Shown: positions 1 through 7,522, numbered from the stretch's first letter. The stretch is DNA of 64,000 nt from Burkholderia sp. Nafp2/4-1b (GCF_003635165.1 NZ_ML058619.1:266655-330654), one strand, 5' to 3'. Notes: generated from the sequence alone by a model not told the origin. Program-made: numbers and translations.

Positions 1-343
1 CACGAGTGGGCCTGCGACCCAATGTTTCGAAAAAAGCCATTCGAGCCAGCAGCGCCCGTTCATACAGAGCGCTTCCCCGTTCCGCCGCCATGCCCCCACA
101 ATTTTTGACTGTGCCGGCCCCGCCAACCTGATAGGATGCCTGTCGCCTCGGCATCGACCGCTGGCAATGGACCTTCGATCGTCCCCCTTTTTTGGTGCCC
201 CGCCCGCCGGCCGCAGCTGCCGCACCGGAGCGATACGGCGCGCCGAACGGCACCCAAGCCCCGTAAAACCGCAACACCCGGGCGCCCCGCACCGCGGCCC
301 CGTTGCAGCAACCGTTGGAGTGGCGCACGTTGCGCCAGCAAGC
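1..343. other. Left edge, no supported gene
   Basis: No convincing gene lies here. A short open frame on the minus strand (start near 63, running off the left edge, reading MNGRCWLEWLFSK...) could be the beginning of a truncated gene and has a purine-rich stretch upstream, but 21 codons cannot be judged. A TTGACT at 105-110 followed at a usable distance by TGATAG at 129-134 is a weak plus-strand promoter candidate. The long frames here are GC-rich shadows. Confidence 0.3.
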
Positions 344-499
344 ATGAAGAATCTGAAGCAGCACATCCTCACCCTGCGCGACAAAGACCGTACGCCCGTG
401 GTAAGAGCCTGCGCGCTGCTGTTGATGGCCGCCCTGCTGTATCTGCTGTGGCCGTCCGCCGAAGTCGCGCGCCTCGCGCTGGAATCGGTCGTGCGCTGA
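344..499 (+). CDS. Small single-span membrane protein, unknown function
   Basis: A 51-residue ORF beginning MKNLKQHILTL. It has a basic, polar N-terminus, one hydrophobic segment at about residues 20-37 (ACALLLMAALLYLLW) and a short C-terminal tail ending ESVVR, as expected of a small inner-membrane protein. I chose the internal ATG because upstream codons in the same frame are low-complexity Pro/Arg/Ala sequence. No clear Shine-Dalgarno sequence precedes it. The stop codon lies just upstream of the putative promoter of the trpS leader, so it is probably a separate transcription unit. I do not recognise the family; it could also be a chance ORF. Confidence 0.4.
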   Translation: MKNLKQHILTLRDKDRTPVVRACALLLMAALLYLLWPSAEVARLALESVVR

Positions 500-523
500 C
501 GCATGCCGCGCCCCGCGCTGCGC

Positions 524-536
524 TATACTCGCGCAA
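524..536 (+). promoter_or_regulatory. Putative promoter -10 of the trpS leader transcript
   Basis: TATACT at 524-529 is a good -10 hexamer. A start about seven bases downstream would fall at A535 or A536, the A of the leader-peptide ATG, predicting a leaderless leader-peptide mRNA. There is no good -35 at 16-18 bp; CTGACG at 496-501 is similar to TTGACA but 22 bp away. The assignment rests on the -10 and on the position of the leader peptide. Confidence 0.5.
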
Positions 537-586
537 TGGAAACCAAACCTGCCTCGCCGAACGTGCATCGCTGGTGGCGCGCCTGA
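536..586 (+). CDS. trp-type leader peptide METKPASPNVHRWWRA
   Basis: A 16-codon ORF with two adjacent Trp codons (TGG TGG, 572-577) two codons before its end, a TGA stop at 584-586, and a hairpin about 40 bases further on. This is the anatomy of a ribosome-mediated attenuation leader peptide that senses Trp-tRNA supply. Trp is rare, so a tandem pair in a 16-residue ORF placed between a -10 box and a Trp-tRNA synthetase gene is unlikely to be chance. There is no upstream ribosome-binding site; the ATG coincides with the predicted transcript 5' end. Leaderless trp leader peptides are known from rhizobial trpE (recalled knowledge). Confidence 0.75.
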   Translation: METKPASPNVHRWWRA

Positions 587-590
587 CCCA

Positions 591-632
591 GGCGGCCCGT
601 TTCCTTTTGCATGTCCCAAACGTGATGCCGCC
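591..632 (+). promoter_or_regulatory. Candidate antiterminator arms of the trpS attenuator
   Basis: GGCGGC at 591-596 can pair with GCCGCC at 627-632, the 5' arm of the terminator hairpin. The Trp-codon segment GCTGGTGGC (570-578) can also pair with GCCGCCAGC (627-635), nine pairs with one G-U. A small hairpin CGCCTG/CAGGCG (580-585 with 589-594) would mask the 591-596 arm when no ribosome stalls. A ribosome stalled on the Trp codons would cover this hairpin's 5' side and release 591-596; a ribosome at the stop codon would cover 591-596. This is hand pairing with no energy calculation. Confidence 0.55.
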
Positions 633-654
633 AGCCATGGCGGCATTTGCGTTT
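625..654 (+). terminator. Attenuator hairpin upstream of trpS
   Basis: ATGCCGCCA (625-633) and TGGCGGCAT (638-646) form a perfect 9-bp stem with a GCCA tetraloop, followed by TTTGCGTTTC, an interrupted T-tract. The stem is strong but the T-run is weak, so the element could act as a terminator or a pause site. Its 5' arm can alternatively pair with 591-596, and with 667-679 further downstream. Confidence 0.6.
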
Positions 655-706
655 CTGCGCTGAAATCATGGCTGGCGGCTTCGATAACCCGGAGCCCATC
701 GCTACC

Positions 707-1720
707 ATGACGCACCCGACCCGACCGACCATCCTCACCGGCGACCGCACCACCGGCCCGCTGCATCTCGGCCACTACATCGGCTCGCTGCGCGCGCGCG
801 TGCAGATGCAGCACGAGGCGACGCAGTTCCTGCTGCTCGCCGACACACAGGCGCTGACCGACAACATGGGTCGCCGCCAGCGCGTCACCGAGAACGTGAT
901 CGAGGTCGCGCTCGACTATCTGGCCGTCGGCATCGACCCGGCGATCTCGACGATCGTCGTCCAGTCGCAGGTGCCCGAGCTGGCCGAGCTATCGCAATAC
1001 CTGCTGAACCTCGTCACGGTCGCGCGCCTCGAGCGCAATCCGACCATCAAGGAGGAGATCCGCCTGCGCGGCTTCGAGCGTGATATCCCGGCCGGCTTCC
1101 TGACCTACCCGGTGAGCCAGGCCGCCGACATCACCGCATTCAAGGCGACGCACGTGCCGGTCGGCGACGATCAGTTGCCGATGATCGAGCAGACCAACGA
1201 ACTCGTGCGCCGCTTCAACGCGACGGTCGACAAACCGGTGCTGGTCGAATGCGAGGCCGTGCTGTCGGCGGTCACGCGGCTGCCCGGCATCGACGGCAAG
1301 GCGAAGATGAGCAAGTCGCTCGGCAACGCGATCACGCTCGGCTCGACGCCCGACGAGATCGCGCAGGCCGTGAAGGATATGTACACGGACCCGAACCATC
1401 TGCGCGTCAGCGATCCCGGTCAGGTCGAAGGCAACGTGGTGTTCACGTTCCTCGATGCGTTCGAGCCCGACGTGCAGAAGGTCGACGAACTGAAGGCGCA
1501 CTATCGCCGCGGCGGCCTCGGCGACAGCGTCGTGAAGCGCGTGCTCAACGAGCGGCTGCAGGCGCTGATCGAGCCGATCCGCGCGCGGCGCCGCGAATTC
1601 GAAGCGGACAAGGCGGAAGTGATGGCGATCCTGAAGCGCGGCACCCTGCATGCGCGCGAGGTGGCCGGCGCGACGCTGGCGGAGGTGAAGGGGGCGATGG
1701 GGCTCACGTATTTCGATTGA
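707..1720 (+). CDS. trpS: Tryptophanyl-tRNA synthetase, probably the auxiliary copy
   Basis: Charges tRNA-Trp with tryptophan in the cytoplasm. The 337-residue class I synthetase has the HIGH-type signature PLHLGHY (residues 18-24) and a perfect KMSKS at 200-204 (context GKAKMSKSLGN). Length and layout match short bacterial TrpRS. I chose ATG 707 because GGAG lies at 691-694 and the homologous TILTGDRTTG segment follows at once; in-frame ATG 668 and TTG 647 have no ribosome-binding site. The upstream region carries a leader peptide with two Trp codons and competing hairpins, so expression is probably raised when Trp-tRNA is short. As recalled, Burkholderia genomes usually carry more than one TrpRS-like gene, so this one may be a stress or antibiotic-tolerant form; the window does not prove that. 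It converges on the efflux gene downstream. Confidence 0.93.
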   Translation: MTHPTRPTILTGDRTTGPLHLGHYIGSLRARVQMQHEATQFLLLADTQALTDNMGRRQRVTENVIEVALDYLAVGIDPAISTIVVQSQVPELAELSQYLLNLVTVARLERNPTIKEEIRLRGFERDIPAGFLTYPVSQAADITAFKATHVPVGDDQLPMIEQTNELVRRFNATVDKPVLVECEAVLSAVTRLPGIDGKAKMSKSLGNAITLGSTPDEIAQAVKDMYTDPNHLRVSDPGQVEGNVVFTFLDAFEPDVQKVDELKAHYRRGGLGDSVVKRVLNERLQALIEPIRARRREFEADKAEVMAILKRGTLHAREVAGATLAEVKGAMGLTYFD

Positions 1721-1784
1721 GCGCCAGCACAGCACACGCGACCGGGCGACGATGCGCGGCGTCATGTCCGAGCCGCGCTCGCGC

Positions 1785-3008
1785 CTACTCTGACCTGACC
1801 GGAACAGCCCCAGACCGCGAACTCAACCGGCCAGGATCCCCGAGCCTGGGCAACCAGGCGAATGCGATGGCCATCAGCGCCGATCCGGCGACGAGCATCG
1901 GGACGACCATAGGCCACGCACCAAGCCGGTAATGCGGATCGACGAAGGCCGATGCGGTCTGTCCCACACAGAAAGCGGCGCACATCATGATGAAGCCGGA
2001 CCACGACACCGCACGTCCCGCCAGGTGCGGGAGTCCCCCCACCGCACCGGCCTGTCCGCACGGCTGGTGGATGCCGTGTCCCAGGCAATAAACCCCGTGT
2101 CCCAGCAGCAGCGGCCACGCGCTGCCGGGCAGCAGCCAGCAGCCGAGCCCCTGAATGACCGCCCCTGAAAGGCTCAGCACGGCGCCCTGGCGCACGGTTC
2201 GCAACACGCCTTGGCGATACAGCAGACGCCTGCAACCCATTGTGCTCAGCATGTAGACGAGCGAGCCGCCAGCGGGTATCCAGCCATATAGCTCGGGCGA
2301 CAGGCCAAGGTACCCGATATAGACCATCGGTGAAAGCAACAGGAAGCAGAACATGCCGCAGTAGGTGACGGCAGCCAGCAGCGCCCACGCGCGGAATTCT
2401 GGACTACGGAAGATCTCGCGGACGCCACCGGTCGGTGTCTGCTTCCCGTCCGTGCGCTGAGCGGTTTCCTCGAAGCCCCGCCAGCACGCCACGCACAGCA
2501 CGAGCGCGTACAGGCTCATGACCGCGAGCACCCAGCGCCAGCCGACATGCTGCGCAATATAGGCGCCGAGAATCGGCGCGGTCAGTGCCGTCGCACCCAG
2601 CCCCGTGAGGCCGCGAGCCATCACATGTGGCCCTTCGCTGGCGGGATAAAGGTCGCGCACGGCCGCGCGCGCACACACGAGAATGGCGGCCATCGCCAGC
2701 CCCTGGAACGCGCGCGCCACCGTCAGCATCGACGCAGTCGGCGCAAGCGCACCGGCCAGCGCCGCGATGGTGTAGCCCGCGAGACCCGCCAGCAGCACCG
2801 GCCGACGCCCATAGCGGTCGGCCAGGCTACCCATCGGCAACTGCCCCATGCCGAACACGAGCGCGAACACCGTGAGGCTGGTGCTGGCTGAACCGAGTGC
2901 CTTCGCGATCGCAGGCAGCGCCGGCAGATAACTGTCGGTCGCGACTGGCTGCGCAGCCAGCAGAAACGGAAGGAGTAGTGCAAAACTCAGCGGGCCGCGG
3001 CGGCTCAT
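1785..3008 (-). CDS. Bcr/CflA-family MFS efflux transporter
   Basis: A 407-residue inner-membrane protein with about 12 hydrophobic spans, of the drug:H+ antiporter type in the major facilitator superfamily. The N-terminal span carries TDSYLPALPAIA, typical of the Bcr/CflA group. It is followed by the loop 2-3 motif GSLADRYGRRPVLL and by ARAFQGLAMAA. Members export bicyclomycin, chloramphenicol, sulfonamides or small metabolites; the substrate here cannot be read from sequence. The start is supported by AGGA about 11 bases upstream of the ATG. The gene converges on trpS and is about 100 bases downstream of the dehydrogenase gene on the same strand, so it may be read through from it. Confidence 0.85.
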   Translation of the reverse strand: MSRRGPLSFALLLPFLLAAQPVATDSYLPALPAIAKALGSASTSLTVFALVFGMGQLPMGSLADRYGRRPVLLAGLAGYTIAALAGALAPTASMLTVARAFQGLAMAAILVCARAAVRDLYPASEGPHVMARGLTGLGATALTAPILGAYIAQHVGWRWVLAVMSLYALVLCVACWRGFEETAQRTDGKQTPTGGVREIFRSPEFRAWALLAAVTYCGMFCFLLLSPMVYIGYLGLSPELYGWIPAGGSLVYMLSTMGCRRLLYRQGVLRTVRQGAVLSLSGAVIQGLGCWLLPGSAWPLLLGHGVYCLGHGIHQPCGQAGAVGGLPHLAGRAVSWSGFIMMCAAFCVGQTASAFVDPHYRLGAWPMVVPMLVAGSALMAIAFAWLPRLGDPGRLSSRSGAVPVRSE

Positions 3009-3114
3009 GCAGGTATGTCCTGAAGCAGATCCTTCACGCGGCCAGCCATCGCGACGATGTCGTAAAAACCGCGGCCGGCACGCGAAGCATTCGAAACAAC
3101 AGTATCAACGCGAC

Positions 3115-3948
3115 TCAGTACGCAATGGTCGACGTGCGTCGCAGTTCTTCGGCAGTCGCAGTGCCGAAACCGAAGAACTCCAGATAGGCCGGAATCATTT
3201 CGAACAGCATGTCGGTGCCCACCTGCACTTCGCAGCCCTTCTCACGTGCTGCATGCAGGAACGGCGTGTACTCCGATTTCATCACCACCTCGCCCACGAA
3301 GCAGCCAGGCGCGATGCGCGCAACATCGAAAGGCAACGGATCATCCGCGTTCATGCCTAGCGGTGTCGCATTCACCACGACGTCGAAGCCATCCGGATCG
3401 TTCGAGCCGGTGCTGACCTTCAGAGCCGGATAGTGCTCGCGCAGCCGCTGCGCGAGTCCGTCGGCCGACCCGGGCCGCGTATCGTAAAGCGCGAGTTCGC
3501 CGACGCCCGCCGCCGCCAGCGACGCGGCAATTGCCGAACCGACGCCGCCCGCGCCCGACATCAGCACGCGCGCCCCCTCCAGCCGCCGGCCTTTGCGCAA
3601 CACACCGCGCACGAAACCCGCGCCGTCGAACTGGTCGCCGAGCAACGTGCCATCCGGACGCCTGAGCACTGCGTTGCACGCGCCGGCGATGCGCACAGCG
3701 GGTGTGACTTCATCGACGAGGCCGACCGTCGTGACCTTGTGCGGCATCGTGATGAGCGCGCCGCGCAGGTTCGTGAAGCGGAAGATCGACTTGAAGCTCT
3801 GCTCGTAGTCTTCCGCCTTGACGCCCATCGGCACGACCACCGCATCGATGCCCTTCTGATCGAACCAGGGGTTGTAGATCATCGGCGACTTGAAGCTCTC
3901 GGTCGGATAGCCGATGTGCGCAATCAGGGTGGTCTTTCCGGAAATCAT
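3115..3948 (-). CDS. Shikimate/quinate dehydrogenase-like enzyme
   Basis: A 277-residue member of the AroE family. The N-terminal substrate domain has MPHK (68-71, with the family's catalytic Lys) and GDQFDGAGF (from 104). The NAD(P)-binding Rossmann domain has GAGGVGSA (from 132), then NATPLGM. The usual shikimate-binding motif S-K-S-P is altered to F-K-S-P (residues 19-22), so the first substrate-contacting Ser is Phe; this is more like an AroE paralogue than biosynthetic AroE. The start MISGKTT is chosen over a longer frame whose extra 32 residues look unconserved. It lies 28 bases downstream of a carboxylate transporter gene on the same strand, which suggests a catabolic dehydrogenase for an imported shikimate- or quinate-like acid. 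Confidence 0.8.
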   Translation of the reverse strand: MISGKTTLIAHIGYPTESFKSPMIYNPWFDQKGIDAVVVPMGVKAEDYEQSFKSIFRFTNLRGALITMPHKVTTVGLVDEVTPAVRIAGACNAVLRRPDGTLLGDQFDGAGFVRGVLRKGRRLEGARVLMSGAGGVGSAIAASLAAAGVGELALYDTRPGSADGLAQRLREHYPALKVSTGSNDPDGFDVVVNATPLGMNADDPLPFDVARIAPGCFVGEVVMKSEYTPFLHAAREKGCEVQVGTDMLFEMIPAYLEFFGFGTATAEELRRTSTIAY

Positions 3949-3976
3949 GGCTGGTATTTGCTCTCTCAGGCGACAG

Positions 3977-5365
3977 TCAGGCGCGCGCGGTAAAGGCCAG
4001 TGCGCGCAGGCGGTCGTACTCGGCCTTGTCCACCGCATGCGCATCGGACTGGCCCAGTTCGCTCATATGGACCCGATACGTCTCGCGGGCGCTGAGCGCG
4101 GCCAGCGCGGCGATCACCGTGACGCCGAATGCGAGCGCGCCGACGGTGAGCCAGATGTTGGCGGATCCAGGCGGCGCGACGGCCGTGAAGAGCGCCGGCA
4201 GCATCGCCGTGATGGCCGTGCCGACGTTCTGCGCGATCGCCATTGCAGAAACACGCGAGCGCGTCGGGAACAGTTCGGGGTAGAAGCTCGGGAACACCGC
4301 GTTGTAACCCTGATAGACGACGCCCCACATCAGCAGCGACATCACGAAAGCGAACGGAACATTATGGATGCTGATCGCGTACAGATAAGCGAACGCGAGC
4401 AGGCCCGACAGCAACGCCCCGACGATGATCGGCGGCTTGCGGCCGATCTTGTCGGACAGGTTGCCGACATACGGAATCACCAGCACCGCGACGATGTTGC
4501 CCACGACAGGAATCCACAGATAGACGTCCTTGGCGAACCCGATGCCGTAGGCCGGCTGCACTGCGTATGCCGCGCCGAAGATGGTCGCCACCACCGGAAT
4601 CACGTTCATCAGCGCCATGCATACCACGCGCAGCATGTTCGCCCAGCTGTACTTGAAGGCGTCGACCACTGGCGAGCGAGGAATTGCCCGTTGCCCTTCT
4701 TCTTTGAAGGCGGGCGTCTCGTCGACCTTGCGCCGAATGATATAGCCCGCGATGATCACCACGAAGCTGAGCAGGAAAGGAATGCGCCAGCCCCAGACGT
4801 TGAACTGCTCGGCGGGCATGTAGTGCGCGAGCGGCAGGAATACGGCTGCCGCCAGGATCTGCCCCGCCTGCACGCCTTGCAGCGTGAAGCTGGAGTAGAA
4901 GCCACGACGGCCGAAGGGCGCGTGCTCCAGGATCATCGAGCTGGCGCCGGAGATCTCGCCGGCCACGGCGAAGCCCTGAAGCAGACGCAGGATCACCAGC
5001 AGTACGGGCGCGAGCAGGCCGACCTGTTCGTAAGTCGGCAGCAGGCCGACGGCGATCGTCGAAAAACCCATGAGGAACATGCACGAGAGCAGCACTTTCT
5101 TGCGCCCGTGCGTATCGCCGAGGTGCCCGAGTACGAAGGCGCCGATCGGCCGCGCGACATAACCGACACCGTAGGTCGCGAGTGAAGCGACGATGGCGGT
5201 CGTCGCGTTGCCCTTTGGAAAAAAGATCTGCGGAAAGATGAGCGCAGACGCCGTGGCGTAGATGAAGAAATCGTAGTATTCGAGCGCCGAGCCGATCCAG
5301 CCGCTCGCTGCGGCTTTCTTCGACTGATGCCGGCCTTGAGGCTCGTGGATCGTGTCTGCCTTCAT
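3977..5365 (-). CDS. MHS-family MFS carboxylate transporter (shikimate-permease type)
   Basis: A 462-residue metabolite:H+ symporter of the MFS. It has the family's N-terminal signature GWIGSALEYYDFFIYATASAL, the GHLGDTHGRKKVL loop, RLLQGFAVAGEISGA, and the second-half loop GNLSDKIGRKPPI. Relatives import shikimate, alpha-ketoglutarate, proline/betaine or aromatic acids. The start MKADTIHEP is chosen because GGAG precedes it and the hydrophobic family core follows; the longer frame adds 38 basic residues. It is first in an operon with the dehydrogenase-like gene. A large palindrome about 104 bases upstream, containing the PcaR-type 15-mer, suggests control by an IclR-family regulator responsive to a protocatechuate-branch intermediate. 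Confidence 0.88.
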   Translation of the reverse strand: MKADTIHEPQGRHQSKKAAASGWIGSALEYYDFFIYATASALIFPQIFFPKGNATTAIVASLATYGVGYVARPIGAFVLGHLGDTHGRKKVLLSCMFLMGFSTIAVGLLPTYEQVGLLAPVLLVILRLLQGFAVAGEISGASSMILEHAPFGRRGFYSSFTLQGVQAGQILAAAVFLPLAHYMPAEQFNVWGWRIPFLLSFVVIIAGYIIRRKVDETPAFKEEGQRAIPRSPVVDAFKYSWANMLRVVCMALMNVIPVVATIFGAAYAVQPAYGIGFAKDVYLWIPVVGNIVAVLVIPYVGNLSDKIGRKPPIIVGALLSGLLAFAYLYAISIHNVPFAFVMSLLMWGVVYQGYNAVFPSFYPELFPTRSRVSAMAIAQNVGTAITAMLPALFTAVAPPGSANIWLTVGALAFGVTVIAALAALSARETYRVHMSELGQSDAHAVDKAEYDRLRALAFTARA

Positions 5366-5468
5366 GGATGTCTCCGGATTATGTGGTCGGGCGACTGAAC
5401 GGTGCCGCCTGATGGATCGCAGAGTAGTCCCATGCAACGACGTGACACAATGGCGACACGCCCGTGAG

Positions 5469-5506
5469 CGTTCGATCATCGCGCATGTGCGTGCGATTAT
5501 CGAACG
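5469..5506. promoter_or_regulatory. IclR/PcaR-type operator palindrome
   Basis: Two inverted 15-mers are separated by six bases. On the minus strand 5505-5491 reads GTTCGATAATCGCAC; on the plus strand 5470-5484 reads GTTCGATCATCGCGC (13 of 15 identical). The first matches exactly the 15-bp element I recall for Pseudomonas putida PcaR at pca promoters. It lies about 104 bases upstream of the MHS transporter start, a suitable position for control of the transporter-dehydrogenase operon. Confidence 0.65.
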
Positions 5507-6053
5507 TTTTGAGGGTTTCTCCGGGCGCTGGCATGGGTCGGCGTCGTTGAGTGATGGGGGTCCCGGGCGGCTCGTAGTCAGAGACGCTTCATGGTGTATG
5601 GACGCGGTCAGCGTTCATGCTCTCCAGCGTTTGATCACGAACCTTGTGCGCTCCGAACAGCTGAAAATTCCTGCGCGCGGAGCGAGACGCCGCACCGGCC
5701 GACGTCGCTGGGCTCGTCTCGATCAATAAAACACTGCGTCAGGAAGTCGAAGTCGCAACGCTGCAGGCGGCAGCCTGTGGAAAGGTCGTCGTTCTTCGCC
5801 CTTGGACCGGCGTTTAACGCGGAGGCTGGGGAGCCACAAACTGTTTGTTGTGGAAGTGAAGTGCCACCGGATTGAATCCCGGCCCGGGGAAAGGCGGCTG
5901 ATCGCTGAGACGCATAAGTCGAATCCTGATCTGTCGGTCAGGCGTCAGATCAGGCCTGATATTGCCTCGCCGTCACTTCATCACGGGGCGACTGCCGACC
6001 CGAAGTGGACGTACGCGCTTCCCTAAAGCGGCTACTCCTCTGAGTTCATGATG
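5507..6053. other. Gene-poor region, lower GC
   Basis: No supported gene. Several short frames exist but lack family features or ribosome-binding sites. One plus-strand stretch at about 5664-5818 reads like decayed coding sequence (ADVAGLVSINKTLRQE...) but starts at a stop codon without an initiation site. A perfect 12-bp palindrome ATCAGGCCTGAT lies at 5949-5960. The region is less GC-rich than its surroundings. Confidence 0.4.
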
Positions 6054-6572
6054 CTACGTCGGCATACCCGTCAAGTTTTCCACCCTGGCCGGTTTCCAGA
6101 ACAGAAAGTAAGCAGCGGAAACAAAGTAGAACAGTAGCCAGTGGCCCGATAATCCTCTCAATTCGTTGGCCTTGAATGCGGTGAATTCGGACGGTGCCAA
6201 TTCTCGAATAAGTTTGCCGTGGTTCAAGAGGACGTATCTACCATCCTGCACCGCAGGATTTCCGCCTTCGGTATGCAACATGAAAAGAAAAAAATTCGTG
6301 ATCGCGTAGATGAAAAGCATCGTGCCCACTACGGCGACCCAGTTCGGCAAACCTTTCCTAAGGCGCCAGAGTGTGCGTTCGCGTCCCAACTCCTTCCGGG
6401 ATACAAGCACAAAAGGCATAAAGACAATAAAGATGCCGATATGGAGCAGCCAGATGTCTGGAACACGCGCCGCGAGGTTCACGCCCATTAGCGCCGTTAC
6501 ATGGACAAGAAGTGAAATCACAAAGCCAACCAAGGCAACGGTGCCCAAGATATGTCGCGTTGTTTGATTCAT
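6054..6572 (-). CDS. Four-span inner-membrane protein, unknown function
   Basis: A 172-residue hydrophobic protein with spans at about 7-29, 38-58, 78-100 and 143-160. Charged loops lie between, including VSRKELGRERTLWRLRKG between spans 2 and 3. No enzymatic motif is visible and I do not recognise the family. ATG 6572 (MNQTTRHIL) is chosen over GTG 6587; neither has a strong Shine-Dalgarno sequence. The codons are clearly less GC-rich than in flanking genes, and the gene sits in a gene-poor patch, which suggests acquisition by transfer. Confidence 0.65.
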   Translation of the reverse strand: MNQTTRHILGTVALVGFVISLLVHVTALMGVNLAARVPDIWLLHIGIFIVFMPFVLVSRKELGRERTLWRLRKGLPNWVAVVGTMLFIYAITNFFLFMLHTEGGNPAVQDGRYVLLNHGKLIRELAPSEFTAFKANELRGLSGHWLLFYFVSAAYFLFWKPARVENLTGMPT

Positions 6573-6577
6573 TAGAG

Positions 6578-6802
6578 ATGGAAGCACTTCGCTGGCGAGT
6601 CTTGTTTCGTGAGATGCGTCGAAACATCACCTTGTTGGAGCGGATTGTCGACGATTTGCGCGCCCATGTCGACCGACCGCTTCTGGCCGAATACTGCCCA
6701 ATTAGCCGTCAATTCATGAAGCAGTCGATCGAAGAATCTTGCCCGAAGATGGCACCAAAACTCACGGGCGCATCCCGAACACGCCGTGCCACAGAGCGCT
6801 GA
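6578..6802 (+). CDS. Possible small protein, divergent from the membrane protein
   Basis: A 74-residue frame beginning MEALRWRVLFREMRRN, with a plausible amphipathic central part (ITLLERIVDDLRAHVDRPLLAEY). It starts six bases from the divergent membrane-protein start and its end overlaps the 3' end of the J-domain gene on the other strand. Composition is protein-like, but there is no strong ribosome-binding site and no recognisable family. It may be a remnant of a larger gene in a decayed region. Confidence 0.25.
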   Translation: MEALRWRVLFREMRRNITLLERIVDDLRAHVDRPLLAEYCPISRQFMKQSIEESCPKMAPKLTGASRTRRATER

Positions 6803-7364
6803 AAAAGTCCGTATGCGCGTGTTCGTCACTCCTTCGCGCGTCGCTCTTTGGCGCCTGCGCCGATGCCGCCTGTGTCGCCCTCTCGTCGCTTTGCGGCATC
6901 TGCTCATCACGCTGCCCGTCCCGCGATGCAGCCGGCTGGCGCGACGCATGCAGCTCGACCACGCTGCCGGAAATGCGCTCTGCGAGTTGAACATCGCAAT
7001 CACGGCCGAGCAGAACACCGAACACGACGTCGCGGTTGTGCCCTTGCTCGGCGAAGCGCATTGCCAATGCCACGAACCGCGCATATTCCGCTTCGCGCTC
7101 CGCCTTCAAGCGCTCCTCTTCTTCGCGAAGCTGTGCTTGACGGAGCATTTCCTCTGCGTAAGCGGTGTCATACACGCGGCGCAGCTTCGGGTCCGAGAGA
7201 ATCGCGTATGCCTCCTTGATCTCCTGAAATCGCGCATGCGCGTCCGCTTCGCACCCGACGTTGCGGTCGGGATGCGCTTTCATCGCTGCCTTTCGGTAGC
7301 CGCGCTTGATTTCCTCGTCGGTGGCGTTCTCGCGCACACCGAGCAATTCATACATTGTCGTCAT
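6762..7364 (-). CDS. J-domain (DnaJ-like) co-chaperone
   Basis: A 200-residue protein with a canonical N-terminal J domain: YELLGVRENATDEEIKRGYRKAA, the invariant HPD at 31-33, and FQEIKEAYAILSDPKLRRVYD. J domains stimulate DnaK/Hsp70 ATPase activity. There is no Gly/Phe region and no zinc-finger CxxCxGxG repeats, so this is a class III J protein. After the J domain comes a charged helical stretch rich in Glu/Arg (AYAEEMLRQAQLREEEERLKAE) and then a low-complexity tail. ATG 7364 is used; the Met three codons later is possible. Its specific client is unknown. Confidence 0.88.
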   Translation of the reverse strand: MTTMYELLGVRENATDEEIKRGYRKAAMKAHPDRNVGCEADAHARFQEIKEAYAILSDPKLRRVYDTAYAEEMLRQAQLREEEERLKAEREAEYARFVALAMRFAEQGHNRDVVFGVLLGRDCDVQLAERISGSVVELHASRQPAASRDGQRDEQMPQSDERATQAASAQAPKSDARRSDEHAHTDFFSALWHGVFGMRP

Positions 7365-7522
7365 CGTGCGTCGGGATGAAAGTCGTATCGCGTTGATCGT
7401 AGCATGTCGCCGCAGCGCCAATCCGTCGGGTTGAGGATTCATCAGGGTCTGAACACCCCGGTGCTGGAGATGCGCGTGTCGTCGCCTCCGGAAAATGCAA
7501 GCCGCCGTGCGAGCCGCGGCCC

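Noticed and set aside
5591..5875. A 94-codon frame in the gene-poor patch
   Set aside because: Composition is not protein-like, there is no ribosome-binding site and no motif; at best it overlaps decayed sequence.
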